Assembly: GCA_017543725.1 (NCBI GenBank)
Contig: JAFYFO010000268.1
Coordinates: 1-5,897, forward strand
Source of the DNA: Eubacterium sp.
GTDB lineage: Bacteria > Bacillota > Clostridia > Oscillospirales > Acutalibacteraceae
DNA length: 5,897 nucleotides
Direction: 5' to 3'
The position numbers were made by a program, and so were the translations under genes. Of this stretch, positions 5,888 to 5,897 are shown piece after piece. The notes under the pieces were generated by a model. That model was given only the letters and a program-made list of their open reading frames with translations. It was not told where the DNA came from and searched no databases. How positions within the stretch are numbered: position 1 is the first letter of the stretch; every line of letters begins with the position of its first letter.

Positions 5888-5897
5888 CAGACTTTAG

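Overview
The window looks like chromosomal DNA of a low-GC member of the Clostridia, most likely an uncultured gut Ruminococcaceae/Oscillospiraceae-type organism. This is inferred from the AT-rich codon use, GGAGG-type ribosome binding sites, a BspA-like leucine-rich-repeat surface protein with a lysine-rich Fn3-like tail, and a REP-associated transposase of the type common in that group. Species cannot be named from this sequence alone.

Layout. (1) Bases 1-245, minus strand: the start of a small conserved-looking membrane protein gene that runs off the left edge. It has a strong ribosome binding site and a good sigma-A promoter. (2) Bases 246-385: a divergent intergenic region with one promoter in each direction. 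(3) Bases 386-2041, plus strand: a complete class II CCA-adding enzyme joined in frame to a complete REP-associated tyrosine transposase (RAYT, IS200-like Y1/HUH family). The transposase part carries two inverted copies of a GC-rich 29-bp REP-like hairpin, each with the GTAG foot typical of RAYT target repeats, placed on either side of the HUH motif. (4) Bases 2108-4267, plus strand: an ECF-type sigma factor continuing through one predicted membrane segment into a large presumed extracytoplasmic repeat domain and a Fn3-like end. (5) Bases 4318-5799, plus strand: a secreted BspA-type LRR protein. (6) Bases 5800-5897: a minus-strand rho-independent terminator and an adjoining second inverted repeat, probably the 3' end of a gene or RNA beyond the right edge.

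How the parts work together. The sigma gene and the LRR gene are each preceded by the same two-block motif, TGAACC-N16-CGTC, with identical spacing and correctly placed just before their ribosome binding sites. The blocks resemble ECF sigma promoters (AAC-type -35, CGTC-type -10). The simplest model is a self-contained circuit: a membrane-tethered sigma factor with its own external domain drives its own gene and an adjacent surface LRR protein. The CCA-RAYT fusion with its embedded REP pair is a second, independent oddity. Both interpretations rest on sequence reading only.
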